Positions 8,677-16,410 of a stretch of 64,000 bases of DNA are shown in pieces. The position numbers were made by a program, and so were the translations under genes. This DNA is from Corynebacterium lactis RW2-5 (GTDB taxonomy: Bacteria > Actinomycetota > Actinomycetes > Mycobacteriales > Mycobacteriaceae): positions 620,001-684,000 of the forward strand of contig NZ_CP006841.1 of NCBI RefSeq assembly GCF_001274895.1, given 5' to 3'. Below the pieces are notes generated by a model. That model made no database searches. It had not been told where the DNA came from and saw only the letters and a list, made by a program, of their open reading frames with translations. How positions within the stretch are numbered: the stretch's first letter is position 1; the number at the start of each line of letters is the position of its first letter.

Positions 8677-10503
8677 ATGACTACGACGATCACTGATGAC
8701 GCCACTGCAACCGCCGGTGCTTCCGCGGCTGCGCCCTCCCGCTCCGCAGTCACAGCAGCAGCCGCAGGTTCCCTTGCCCTGGAATCGGCTCAGGTCAGGG
8801 CCGAAAAAGATGGACTGCGCACCGTCCCCGCGCCGTTCGGGCATGATGTCGTCGATGAGACCGGCAGCAAGCTGAGCCACGTCATTGGGCTCGGAGTGGA
8901 GCAAGGTGCCGCGCCACTGCGGGCGGAGACTCTCGGCGCGAACCTGCGGGCGGTTGTTGAAAAGCACCCGGCCCGCGATGCCATCGTTGATGTATACGCC
9001 GATGTCACCCTTTCTTACGAGCGCTTCTATAACAAGGTGCTGCGGCTGGCCAGCTACTTTGCTCGTCAGGGGCTGGTGAAGGGCGACCGTGTGGGAATCT
9101 GGTCTACCAATCGCTGGGAGTGGCCCGTCGTGCAGTATGCCTGCCATCACCTGGGGCTCGTTCTAGTCAACATCAATCCCGCATACCGCCAGAGGGAGCT
9201 CAACTACGTCCTGGAAAAGGTGGGGGTCCGCATGGTGGTTGCAGCGCGCCGATACAAGGACTCCGACTACCGAAGCATGCTCAACGAGGCGCGGAAGCAA
9301 CGCGGGGTAACCCTTCGCGAGGTACTCTACTTCGGCTCAGCAGAATGGGATGAGGCCATCGATGGCGATATTGTTGACCTCAGCGAATTGATCGAAGGTA
9401 TCTCACCCCACGACCCGGTGAATATCCAGTTCACCTCCGGAACTACCGGCTTCCCCAAGGGCGCGACCCTGACCCACTTCAATATTCTCAACAACGCCTA
9501 CTTCGCGGGAGAACTACTGGGTTACACCGAGGAAGACCGCGTCTGTGTCCCCGTGCCGTTCTTCCACACCTTCGGCATGGGCGTTGGCATCATAGCGGCC
9601 ATTTCCCATGGTGCCGCGGTCGTTATCGCAGGGCCGACCTTCAAGGCTCGCGAGACGCTCAAGGCCGTCCACTCGGCCAAGGTCACCAGCCTCTACGGCG
9701 TGCCGACGATGTTTATCAACGAACTCGAAGAAGCCTACGACCACGAGGACTACGGCTCACCGTACGATTTGTCCATGCTGCGTACCGGAGTGATGGGCGG
9801 AACCTCCTGCCCCACGAAGACGATGCGCGAAGTTATGAATCGAATGAACATGCACGAGGTCGCAATCTGCTACGGCATGACCGAAACCTCGCCAGTTGCA
9901 TTCCAAACGCGGGCTGACTCCCCGCTGGAAAAGCGAATCGCCACGGTAGGACAGATTCATCCGCATATCGAGGCCCGAGTCGTCGATACGCGAACAAACG
10001 AAACCCTGCCCCGGGGAGAGCAGGGTGAGGTCGTGGTACGCGGCTACAACATTATGAGGGAGTACTGGCAGCACCCGGAGAAAACCGCCGAGGCGATCGA
10101 CCCGGATGGCTGGATGCACACCGGCGACCTGGGAGTTTTGGACGACGAGGGCTACCTGTCCATCACGGGGCGTATCAAGGACATGCTGATTCGCGGCGGT
10201 GAGAACATCTACCCGCGCGAGATTGAGGAGTTCCTGTTTACTCATCCATCGGTGGTGGACGCGCAGGTCATCGGTGTTCCGGACGACCGCTATGGCGAGG
10301 AAATCATGGCATGGTTGATTCTGCACGAGGGGGCGGAGGAGCTCAGCGTCGACGAACTTGCAGAGTTTGCTCGGGGCAAACTGTCGCGGCATAAGATTCC
10401 GCGCTACGTGCATGTGGTGAAGGAGTTCCCGATGACGGCCTCAGGAAAGGTGCGCAAGGTCGAGATGCGCGAGATGGCACCGAAGATCCTGGGGTGGGTA
10501 TAG
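8677..10503 (+). CDS. AMP-forming acyl-CoA synthetase, copy 2
   Basis: A 608-residue paralogue of the ligase at 3975. All adenylate-forming motifs are present (FTSGTTGFPKGATLTH, YGMTETSP, WMHTGDLG, TASGKVRKVEM). It differs mainly by an Ala/Thr-rich N-terminal extension of about 30 residues. The core proteins are alike across their length, so they arose by duplication; the substrate may differ. It has its own candidate promoter and is followed after 88 bases by a second CitE-type lyase, repeating the lyase-ligase association seen at 3.0-5.7 kb in the opposite order. Confidence 0.87.
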   Translation: MTTTITDDATATAGASAAAPSRSAVTAAAAGSLALESAQVRAEKDGLRTVPAPFGHDVVDETGSKLSHVIGLGVEQGAAPLRAETLGANLRAVVEKHPARDAIVDVYADVTLSYERFYNKVLRLASYFARQGLVKGDRVGIWSTNRWEWPVVQYACHHLGLVLVNINPAYRQRELNYVLEKVGVRMVVAARRYKDSDYRSMLNEARKQRGVTLREVLYFGSAEWDEAIDGDIVDLSELIEGISPHDPVNIQFTSGTTGFPKGATLTHFNILNNAYFAGELLGYTEEDRVCVPVPFFHTFGMGVGIIAAISHGAAVVIAGPTFKARETLKAVHSAKVTSLYGVPTMFINELEEAYDHEDYGSPYDLSMLRTGVMGGTSCPTKTMREVMNRMNMHEVAICYGMTETSPVAFQTRADSPLEKRIATVGQIHPHIEARVVDTRTNETLPRGEQGEVVVRGYNIMREYWQHPEKTAEAIDPDGWMHTGDLGVLDDEGYLSITGRIKDMLIRGGENIYPREIEEFLFTHPSVVDAQVIGVPDDRYGEEIMAWLILHEGAEELSVDELAEFARGKLSRHKIPRYVHVVKEFPMTASGKVRKVEMREMAPKILGWV

Positions 10504-10591
10504 GCGTGACGAGTGCTATGGGGCGACGGGCGGTCACGACGGGGCCAGTGGGAGAGGGGCTAACAGGGCAGTTTTGAACTAGGTTGGAAGC

Positions 10592-11470
10592 ATGACTGCC
10601 TCCACGACTGCCTCCGCTTCGCGTGCCCTCGACGGCTCCCAGACATTCCCGTGGCTGCCCACGGGGCCGGCTCTGCTGTTCGCCCCAGCTGATAGGCCCG
10701 AGCGCTTCGCGAAAGCAGCCGAGCGTTCGGACATGGTCATCATCGATTTGGAGGACGGCGCGGCTGTCGATGGGCACGCGCAGGCGCGCGAAAATATCGT
10801 GAACAACCCGCTGGATCCGGCGAAAACAATTCTGCGGATTACTGGGCCGGGGACTCCGACATTCGCGGAGGACGTCGCGTTTGCCCGCGAGTGCGACTAC
10901 GACATCATCATGGTGCCGAAGATTCGCGAGTCCATCCCGGAGGAGCTGAAGGGGCTAAAGATTATTGCGATGGTCGAGACCCCGCAGGCGGTTATAAATA
11001 TCCAGTCGATTGCGACGCATCCGGATGTCGTCGGCCTGTTCTGGGGCGCGGAGGATCTCACAGCGGAGCTGGGCGGCGTATCGTCTAGGCAGAGCGTCGA
11101 CGAAAACCCGCGCCGCGATTACCGCGACCCGCAGCGCATTACCCGCGCCATGGTACAGATCCATGCCGCGGCGGCAGGCATCGCTGCCATCGATGCGATT
11201 CATGCGGACTTCCGTGATGAGCGAGGGCAATACCTCGAGGCTCTCGACGCCGTGGGCTGCGGTTTCATGGCTACAGCCTGCATTCACCCCGCTATGGTGT
11301 CTCCGGTGCGCAAGGCCTACAAGCCGAGTGCCGAAACGCTCGCGAGGGCTAGGGCAATTGTGGAGCGCGCGGGCAGCAGCGTCGGGGCGTTTCAGCTCGA
11401 CGGGGAAATGATTGATGCTCCAATTGTGAAGCAGGCGGTGGCTACGCTCACGCGCGCAGGGGAGCTGTAG
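10592..11470 (+). CDS. CitE-type CoA-ester lyase, copy 2
   Basis: A 292-residue lyase of the same family as the one at 3023, with LLFAPADRPERFAKAAERSD, the metal-binding VIIDLEDG segment, IAMVETPQAVINIQSI and LFWGAEDLTAELGG. The conserved AEDL segment and the C-terminal ACIHPAMVSPVRKAY region are intact, so it should be active. The N-terminal 15 residues are Ser/Ala-rich. It ends a + strand block and faces hypD on the opposite strand. Which beta-hydroxyacyl-CoA it cleaves cannot be read from the sequence. Confidence 0.84.
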   Translation: MTASTTASASRALDGSQTFPWLPTGPALLFAPADRPERFAKAAERSDMVIIDLEDGAAVDGHAQARENIVNNPLDPAKTILRITGPGTPTFAEDVAFARECDYDIIMVPKIRESIPEELKGLKIIAMVETPQAVINIQSIATHPDVVGLFWGAEDLTAELGGVSSRQSVDENPRRDYRDPQRITRAMVQIHAAAAGIAAIDAIHADFRDERGQYLEALDAVGCGFMATACIHPAMVSPVRKAYKPSAETLARARAIVERAGSSVGAFQLDGEMIDAPIVKQAVATLTRAGEL

Positions 11471-11518
11471 GCGCGTCCCGCGGCACTCACTGTAGTCCCG
11501 CGGCACTGTAGCGCAGTC

Positions 11519-11560
11519 TTGTGACTGTAGCGCACGCTCTCGGCTGTTCTACAGTCACAA
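11519..11560. terminator. Hairpin between convergent genes, likely bidirectional terminator
   Basis: A perfect 12-base inverted repeat (TTGTGACTGTAG at 11519-11530, CTACAGTCACAA at 11549-11560) with an 18-base loop lies between the convergent lyase and hypD genes. There is no strong T tract on either side, so it is a terminator by position and structure rather than by classic pattern. Confidence 0.5.
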
Positions 11561-11577
11561 ACCAGTGCTAAAGTCGC

Positions 11578-11613
11578 TAGCGCTGCTGGCACTATTAGCG
11601 CTCCTAGCGCTCC
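11578..11613. repeat. Short 9-base tandem repeat downstream of hypD
   Basis: Four consecutive 9-mers: TAGCGCTGC, TGGCACTAT, TAGCGCTCC and TAGCGCTCC; the last two are identical. The repeat lies just beyond the hypD stop and is not inside any supported gene. A short Leu/Ala-rich frame across it is a by-product of the repeat. Confidence 0.6.
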
Positions 11614-11628
11614 TAATTCGCAGCAGCT

Positions 11629-12780
11629 TCACCTGCGGGTCTTCGCCAAGTTCAGCGTTACCTGCCGGTCGATGCGGCCGAAGTTGTAGTACGCCGCGCA
11701 GGCGCCCTCGGGGGAAACCATACAAGTGCCGATTGGCGTGGCTGGGGTGCAGGCGGTGCCGAAGACCGCGCACTGCCACGGCTTGATGTGGCCGGTGAGA
11801 ACCGAGCCACATTCGCAGGTGATCGGGTCTGGAATTCGGCGGCCCGGGACGTCGAAACGACGCTCGGCGTCGAAGGCCGCATACTCCTCGGAAATCCCCA
11901 GGCCAGAGTGTTCGATCCAGCCGAGGCCACGCCATTCGAACGTATCGCGCAGCGTGAACACGCGGTCCATCAGCTCCTGTGCGCGGGTGTTGCCGGCTGA
12001 GCGGACGACGCGGGCGTACTGGTTCTCCACGCGCGCGTTGCCGGCAGCCACGTCGCCGTCGACGAACTGCTCCAGCAGCAGAAGCACCGACTGCAGCACA
12101 TCCAGCGGCTCAAAGCCTGCCACCGCGACGGGCAGGTTGAACTCTTGCGGCAAAAACTCGAAAGCGTCCGTCCCGACGGTGGTTGCCACGTGACCCGGAC
12201 CAATGAAGCCATCCACTTTGGTCTCGCCACCGTTGACAATGGCACGCAGCGGCGGCTCAATCAGGACGTGGTTGGAAAACACCGAGAAGTTCTCCACGCC
12301 TTGACGCCGGGCGGCGTCCACCGTCACAGCAGTCGACGGGGCGGTGGTCTCAAAGCCAACGGCAAAGAAAACAACCTGCTTGTCGGGGTTCTCGGTAGCG
12401 ATCTTCAGGGCGTCGAGAGGCGAATAGACAAAGCGGACATCGGCGCCGCGCGCGCGAGCCTGCATCAGGGAGGTTTCGGAGCCGGGCACGCGCATCATGT
12501 CGCCGAAGGTGGTGAAAATGACGTTATCCTGCCGCGCCAACCAGATGGCATCGTCAACCCGGCCCATCGGGATCACGCATACAGGGCAGCCTGGGCCGTG
12601 AATCAGTTCGATGTTCTCGGGCAGGAGGTTCTCCAGGCCGTAGCGGTAGATGGTGTGCGTGTGCCCGCCGCAGACCTCCATCAGAGCGATTGGGCGCTCG
12701 AGCTTCTTCACATCCTGCTCGATGCGGGCAAGCAGCTTCTTTGCGGCGGCGGGGTCGCGGAACTCGTCAACGTACTTCAT
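11629..12780 (-). CDS. hypD: [NiFe] hydrogenase maturation protein HypD
   Basis: A 383-residue HypD. It carries the family hallmarks EVCGGHTHT (about residues 36-44), the GPGCPVCV iron-ligand motif (about 66-73), and the C-terminal cysteine-rich iron-sulfur region (CECGSVLTGH, then further cysteines). HypD is the [4Fe-4S] scaffold on which HypC holds the iron while CN and CO ligands are attached. It lies 44 bases downstream of hypC on the same strand, so the two are co-transcribed away from hypE. Confidence 0.95.
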   Translation of the reverse strand: MKYVDEFRDPAAAKKLLARIEQDVKKLERPIALMEVCGGHTHTIYRYGLENLLPENIELIHGPGCPVCVIPMGRVDDAIWLARQDNVIFTTFGDMMRVPGSETSLMQARARGADVRFVYSPLDALKIATENPDKQVVFFAVGFETTAPSTAVTVDAARRQGVENFSVFSNHVLIEPPLRAIVNGGETKVDGFIGPGHVATTVGTDAFEFLPQEFNLPVAVAGFEPLDVLQSVLLLLEQFVDGDVAAGNARVENQYARVVRSAGNTRAQELMDRVFTLRDTFEWRGLGWIEHSGLGISEEYAAFDAERRFDVPGRRIPDPITCECGSVLTGHIKPWQCAVFGTACTPATPIGTCMVSPEGACAAYYNFGRIDRQVTLNLAKTRR

Positions 12781-12824
12781 GGCAGGCTCTTCCTAGTACA
12801 GCGTGTCCGGGGGTGTCCTGGGCG

Positions 12825-13094
12825 CTAATCAATCTTCGATGACGAGAACGACTCCACCTCGTCCTCGTAGGTGTCCCCACCGAGCTGCTTGATCTGCTGC
12901 AACGACAGCTGCGCTTCTTCCTCGTCGATCTTGCTCATGGCGAAGCCGACGTGGACAAGGACCCAGTCGCCTGTGGCCAGGGATTCGTCGATAAGCAGGT
13001 CGGTGGAAATCATGCGGGCGACACCGCCAATTTCGACGGTCGCGCGCGCTGAATCGTGGACCTCGGTGATGACTGCGGGGACGCCGAGACACAT
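12825..13094 (-). CDS. hypC: Hydrogenase maturation chaperone HypC, copy 1 (canonical)
   Basis: An 89-residue HypC/HupF protein. It starts MCLGVPA with the essential Cys2, and has the conserved histidine (His48) in WVLVHVGFAM. HypC carries the Fe(CN)2CO unit with HypD and delivers it to the hydrogenase large subunit. It is the first gene of the leftward hypC-hypD unit, 174 bases from the divergent hypE start. The second copy at 27196 keeps Cys2 but has lost the histidine. Confidence 0.94.
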   Translation of the reverse strand: MCLGVPAVITEVHDSARATVEIGGVARMISTDLLIDESLATGDWVLVHVGFAMSKIDEEEAQLSLQQIKQLGGDTYEDEVESFSSSKID

Positions 13095-13268
13095 ACGCTT
13101 GAAACTCCTGACGCTCTTGTCGCGCTTCCCATGGGCGATTTACAGGCTTTCCATCGCCAGCAACCTTTAAGACTACCATCGGGGACGTGACCGCCTTGCA
13201 ATCTGCGCAGGCGTGCAAGTTTGTTAATTACCGGGCGCTTTCGCGCCGTGGCTGAAAAGGAATTGTAG

Positions 13269-14438
13269 ATGCAGCCGAAGAACCGCCTTAATACCGACGA
13301 GGCCAAGGTCAACACCAATATCGGCCGTGTTCGTGCTCGCCCTTTTAGGCTTCTCGACGACTACGTCACCCTGCAACACGGCTCTGGTGGCAAGGCCTCT
13401 GCGGCGCTGGTCGAGCAAGTTTTCTTCGATGCCTACGGCAACGAGGTACTGGGACAAGGAGGAGACTCAGGGCTATTCTCGGCGCAGCCGGTGCTGGATG
13501 CGATGGCTGGTGCGGGGGATGGGTCCGCCGCTGCTGCGGGTTCGGGTACTACCCCGCGCTTGGCGATGTCCACCGACTCCTACGTCGTCAACCCGATTGA
13601 GTTCCCGGGCGGCAACATCGGCGACCTCGCTGTCAACGGCACCGTCAACGACTTGGCTGTGGCGGGCGCGAAGCCGCTGGCGCTGACGGCATCGTTCATC
13701 TTGGAGGAAGGCCTGGAGATAGAGACCCTGAGCCGCATCGTGGCGACGATGCGCAAGGCCGCAGACGCCGCGGGTGTCGCCATCGTCGCAGGTGACACGA
13801 AGGTTGTCCCGAAGGGAGCCGGTGACAAGGTTTACATCACCACCGCCGGCGTGGGCGTTGTGCGCGGTGATTACGCGGGTGCCGCCACGGATGGTTCGGT
13901 GTACTCGGGTGTCGAGGTCGGCGACCGTATTCTTATCTCCGGCCCCATCGCGGATCACGGCATGGCCGTTATGCTCGCCCGTGGCGACTTGGCCCTTGCC
14001 GCGCCAATTGAATCTGATACCCGCGCCGTCAATAGTTTGGTGGATGCGCTGCTCGCGGCCGCTCCCGGCACGCGCTGGATGCGCGATGCCACCCGTGGCG
14101 GGCTTGCGACCGTCGCCAATGAGCTGGCTCGTGGCACTGGCCTGGGTGTCGTCCTGGATGACGAGTCCATTGCCGTGCGCGAGATGACCCGCGGCGCCTG
14201 CGACATGCTGGGCATCGAGCCACTCTACGTCGCCAACGAGGGCACTTTCGTTGCTGTCGTTCCCGCAGATCAGGCGGATGTCGCGCTGGCCGCGCTGCGT
14301 GAGGCCGGTGCGCCTGAGGCCCGCGATATCGGTTCCATCGAGGAGGAGCCGGGTGCCTCGGTCGTGTTGGTTACTGGCTTTGGCGGCACCCGGATGGTGG
14401 ACATGCTGGTCGGAGACCCGCTGCCCCGTATTTGCTAA
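13269..14438 (+). CDS. hypE: Hydrogenase maturation protein HypE
   Basis: A 389-residue HypE of the PurM-like ATPase family. It has LQHGSGGKAS near the N-terminus, STDSYVVNP, GDTKVVPKG, RDATRGGLATVANE, and ends PLPRIC, the C-terminal cysteine that becomes the thiocyanate. It dehydrates carbamoyl groups received from HypF to make the cyanide ligands. The first ~25 residues before DDYVTLQHG are an extra leader. It is divergent from hypC; the ~170-base gap should hold both promoters, although no strong pair could be picked out. Confidence 0.95.
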   Translation: MQPKNRLNTDEAKVNTNIGRVRARPFRLLDDYVTLQHGSGGKASAALVEQVFFDAYGNEVLGQGGDSGLFSAQPVLDAMAGAGDGSAAAAGSGTTPRLAMSTDSYVVNPIEFPGGNIGDLAVNGTVNDLAVAGAKPLALTASFILEEGLEIETLSRIVATMRKAADAAGVAIVAGDTKVVPKGAGDKVYITTAGVGVVRGDYAGAATDGSVYSGVEVGDRILISGPIADHGMAVMLARGDLALAAPIESDTRAVNSLVDALLAAAPGTRWMRDATRGGLATVANELARGTGLGVVLDDESIAVREMTRGACDMLGIEPLYVANEGTFVAVVPADQADVALAALREAGAPEARDIGSIEEEPGASVVLVTGFGGTRMVDMLVGDPLPRIC

Positions 14439-14446
14439 TTTTTCCT

Positions 14447-14516
14447 ACCTGTGGGCGCGGGATCATGTTGTAGGCGTGCTATAGCGCACCATCAACATGA
14501 TCCCGCGCCAACAGGT
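14447..14516. repeat. Large near-perfect palindrome after hypE
   Basis: A 24-base inverted repeat (14447-14470 and 14493-14516) with a single mismatch and a 22-base spacer that itself has short self-complementary ends. It lies between the convergent hypE and lysE-type genes at the edge of the AT-richer insert. It could be a bidirectional terminator, though it has no T tract, or a REP/MITE-like element. Confidence 0.7.
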
Positions 14517-14606
14517 GAAGGCCTGTAGCCTACAGCGTGCCAACAAGTGCGCCTTGCGTTACGCAACAAACTCGCGTCAATTGGGGCGGTGAATTTATAT
14601 TGGAAA

Positions 14607-15230
14607 TTAGAAGATTGATGCGATTAGCGAACCAGCGACTACGAACATGGTTAGTGCAACCAAAACATCAATGGTTTTCCACGCCCTTGGTGATGAGAGC
14701 GCTGGTGCTAATTTGAAAGCCGCAAATCCCAAACTGCTAAACCATATAACCGAACCTGAAAAAGCGCCAATGCTAAAGACGTAGCCGTTGTCGTATCTGT
14801 GAGCAATGCTGCCCAGAAGTATGACGGTATCGAGATAGACGTGTGGATTTAACCAGGTCAGCGCTAACGCCGTAATTGCAATGCTTCTGACCTTCCACCT
14901 TTCTACATTAGGTGTATCGGGATGAGAAACCTTGAGCGCATTGTCGTTCTTGAGGCTGAGTAATGACTGAATTCCGATATATATCAGGTAGAATGCGCCA
15001 GCCCATGTCATCCAAGGAACAATCTTGGGGACTATATCCTGGAGGTATTTGATAGAAAAATAGCCAAGCGTAATCAAAACTGCGTCTGATGCTGCACATA
15101 TGAATACGACAAGCGCTGTGTATTCACGTCGAATGCCTTGCCGGAGCACAAAGGCATTTTGAGCGCCGATGGCCGCAATTAACCCAAGCCCGGTAATTAG
15201 ACCGGTAATAAATAGTTGACTCGAAGACAC
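14607..15230 (-). CDS. LysE/ArgO-type amino-acid exporter
   Basis: A 207-residue integral membrane protein of the LysE family with about six hydrophobic segments. Diagnostic parts are the N-terminal IGAQNAFVLRQGIRRE and ALTWLNPHVYLDT, both close to the lysine/arginine exporters LysE and ArgO. It would export basic amino acids or a derivative across the cytoplasmic membrane. The GTG start at 15230 has AGGAAG just upstream. Base composition is clearly more AT-rich than the flanking hyp genes and codon choice differs, suggesting horizontal arrival. It is downstream of the broken oxygenase gene on the same strand; no LysG-type regulator accompanies it. Confidence 0.85.
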   Translation of the reverse strand: MSSSQLFITGLITGLGLIAAIGAQNAFVLRQGIRREYTALVVFICAASDAVLITLGYFSIKYLQDIVPKIVPWMTWAGAFYLIYIGIQSLLSLKNDNALKVSHPDTPNVERWKVRSIAITALALTWLNPHVYLDTVILLGSIAHRYDNGYVFSIGAFSGSVIWFSSLGFAAFKLAPALSSPRAWKTIDVLVALTMFVVAGSLIASIF

Positions 15231-15331
15231 AATTCTTCCTGTCTATGGGGACGCCCTGAGGGGCGCTGATAAGTGATTACAGTGCTCTGCCGGAAAGATT
15301 CGCTACAAATTCGCTATTTCCTGCTGATACA

Positions 15332-16358
15332 CTAATCTTTTTTTAGCCACCGATCAGTGCCATCGAAACGTAGTGAGTAAGACCTTCGTCCGTGGACAGC
15401 CTTATGATTGTTAACGATGGCTAAGTCCCCACCGTGGATAACTACGTCAGTTTGCGCTGCGTCCAGCTGCGATATAGCTTTCGTGAGTACGTTTTCTGCG
15501 TATTCATTTCCGGGGATTGTTTCCATGAAATAAGGGTCAATGTGGAGGCTATCTAGCTCGGTTTCGCCAAAAAGAACCGCACAGGGTTCGGGAGTGTCTC
15601 TCATCCGAAGCATGTTCTTCAGTGCAGCACTTTCAGGAGCAATTTGTTGGAGTTGTCGGATATGTTCATTATCTGGTCGAATGGAAAAACGTCTTTGGGC
15701 TAAAATTTGCCTTTCGGAATCCGACAAATTCAAATCGAAGATGTCAGAAAATGTCGTCGGTACTTGATCGTGATTACGAATTCCGGCTAAAAGCAAATAG
15801 TCGCAACGATTAGGGTGAAACGCATCTTCAGTGTGCCAGGCTAGTTCCACTGATCCGTGGCCGCTTTGCTCATCGCTATCACTTTTGACGGGCATTAGGT
15901 TTTGAACCATTCGTCCCCGTTGCAGAGTACGCCATGTAAAAGCTTGTCCCAAAAGGATGGAGATAAGGGCTAGCTGGGCTTCCTCTGCTGCTTGCTGCTC
16001 GTCGGCATAGCCTGATTCCCAGGACAGTGGGGTTGGGCCGCAAGTGTCCTGATTAACGGCTAGCCCTGAAACTAAAAAGACGCTGTATGTTTGGCTCTCT
16101 TGAAAACAGCTAACAGCAGAAATTAGACGGGGGGAGTTGCGCTGAAATAACCGGGGCGTGATCGAAAAAGGAATGGTGACGCGGATGGCCGAATTGTTGG
16201 ACAGCCGTATTAGCGAGTTCTCGAATTAGCCTTGACTCAGAATTAGTCAACGTAAAAGATTCTATGCGCGCCAAAGCATGGCCTCCAAAATTTAACGAAT
16301 TGATGGATACTGTTGTAAGTTCCGCAGGTCTGCGGTGTTTTTGCTCTGTGGCGTGCAT
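15332..16358 (-). pseudogene. Fe(II)/2-oxoglutarate amino-acid oxygenase (clavaminate-synthase/VioC/AsnO-like), frameshifted
   Basis: Two overlapping reading frames together make one oxygenase. The first (16358 to about 16125) gives the N-terminal ~78 residues up to HAPVISAQLPP. The second runs from the six-C run at 16119-16124 (minus strand) to 15332. It begins RLISAVSCFQ, continues through FLVSGLAVNQD and TPLSW, and carries the HTE iron-ligand motif (WHTEDAFHP), the distal histidine (NNHKAVHGRR) and the 2-oxoglutarate arginine (SYSLRFDGTDRW). Removing one C restores a single frame. A seven-A run at 15338-15344 may hold a second shift: with one A fewer the frame stays open to 15277 and gains about 20 residues. 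This family hydroxylates free amino acids such as Arg, Asn or Lys. Catalytic residues are intact, so decay is recent, the gene is phase-variable, or the assembly has errors. It may read as a truncated TTG-start gene (15952-15332) in automated annotation. Confidence 0.75.
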
Positions 16359-16410
16359 TCTAATGAAGAGCCGTAAAGTTGTGGTCGGAATGCGGAAGAT
16401 TTTAAAATTT

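Noticed and set aside
11565..11786. Leu/Ala-repeat frame resembling a small membrane protein
   Set aside because: It is produced by the 9-base tandem repeat and runs into hypD on the other strand.
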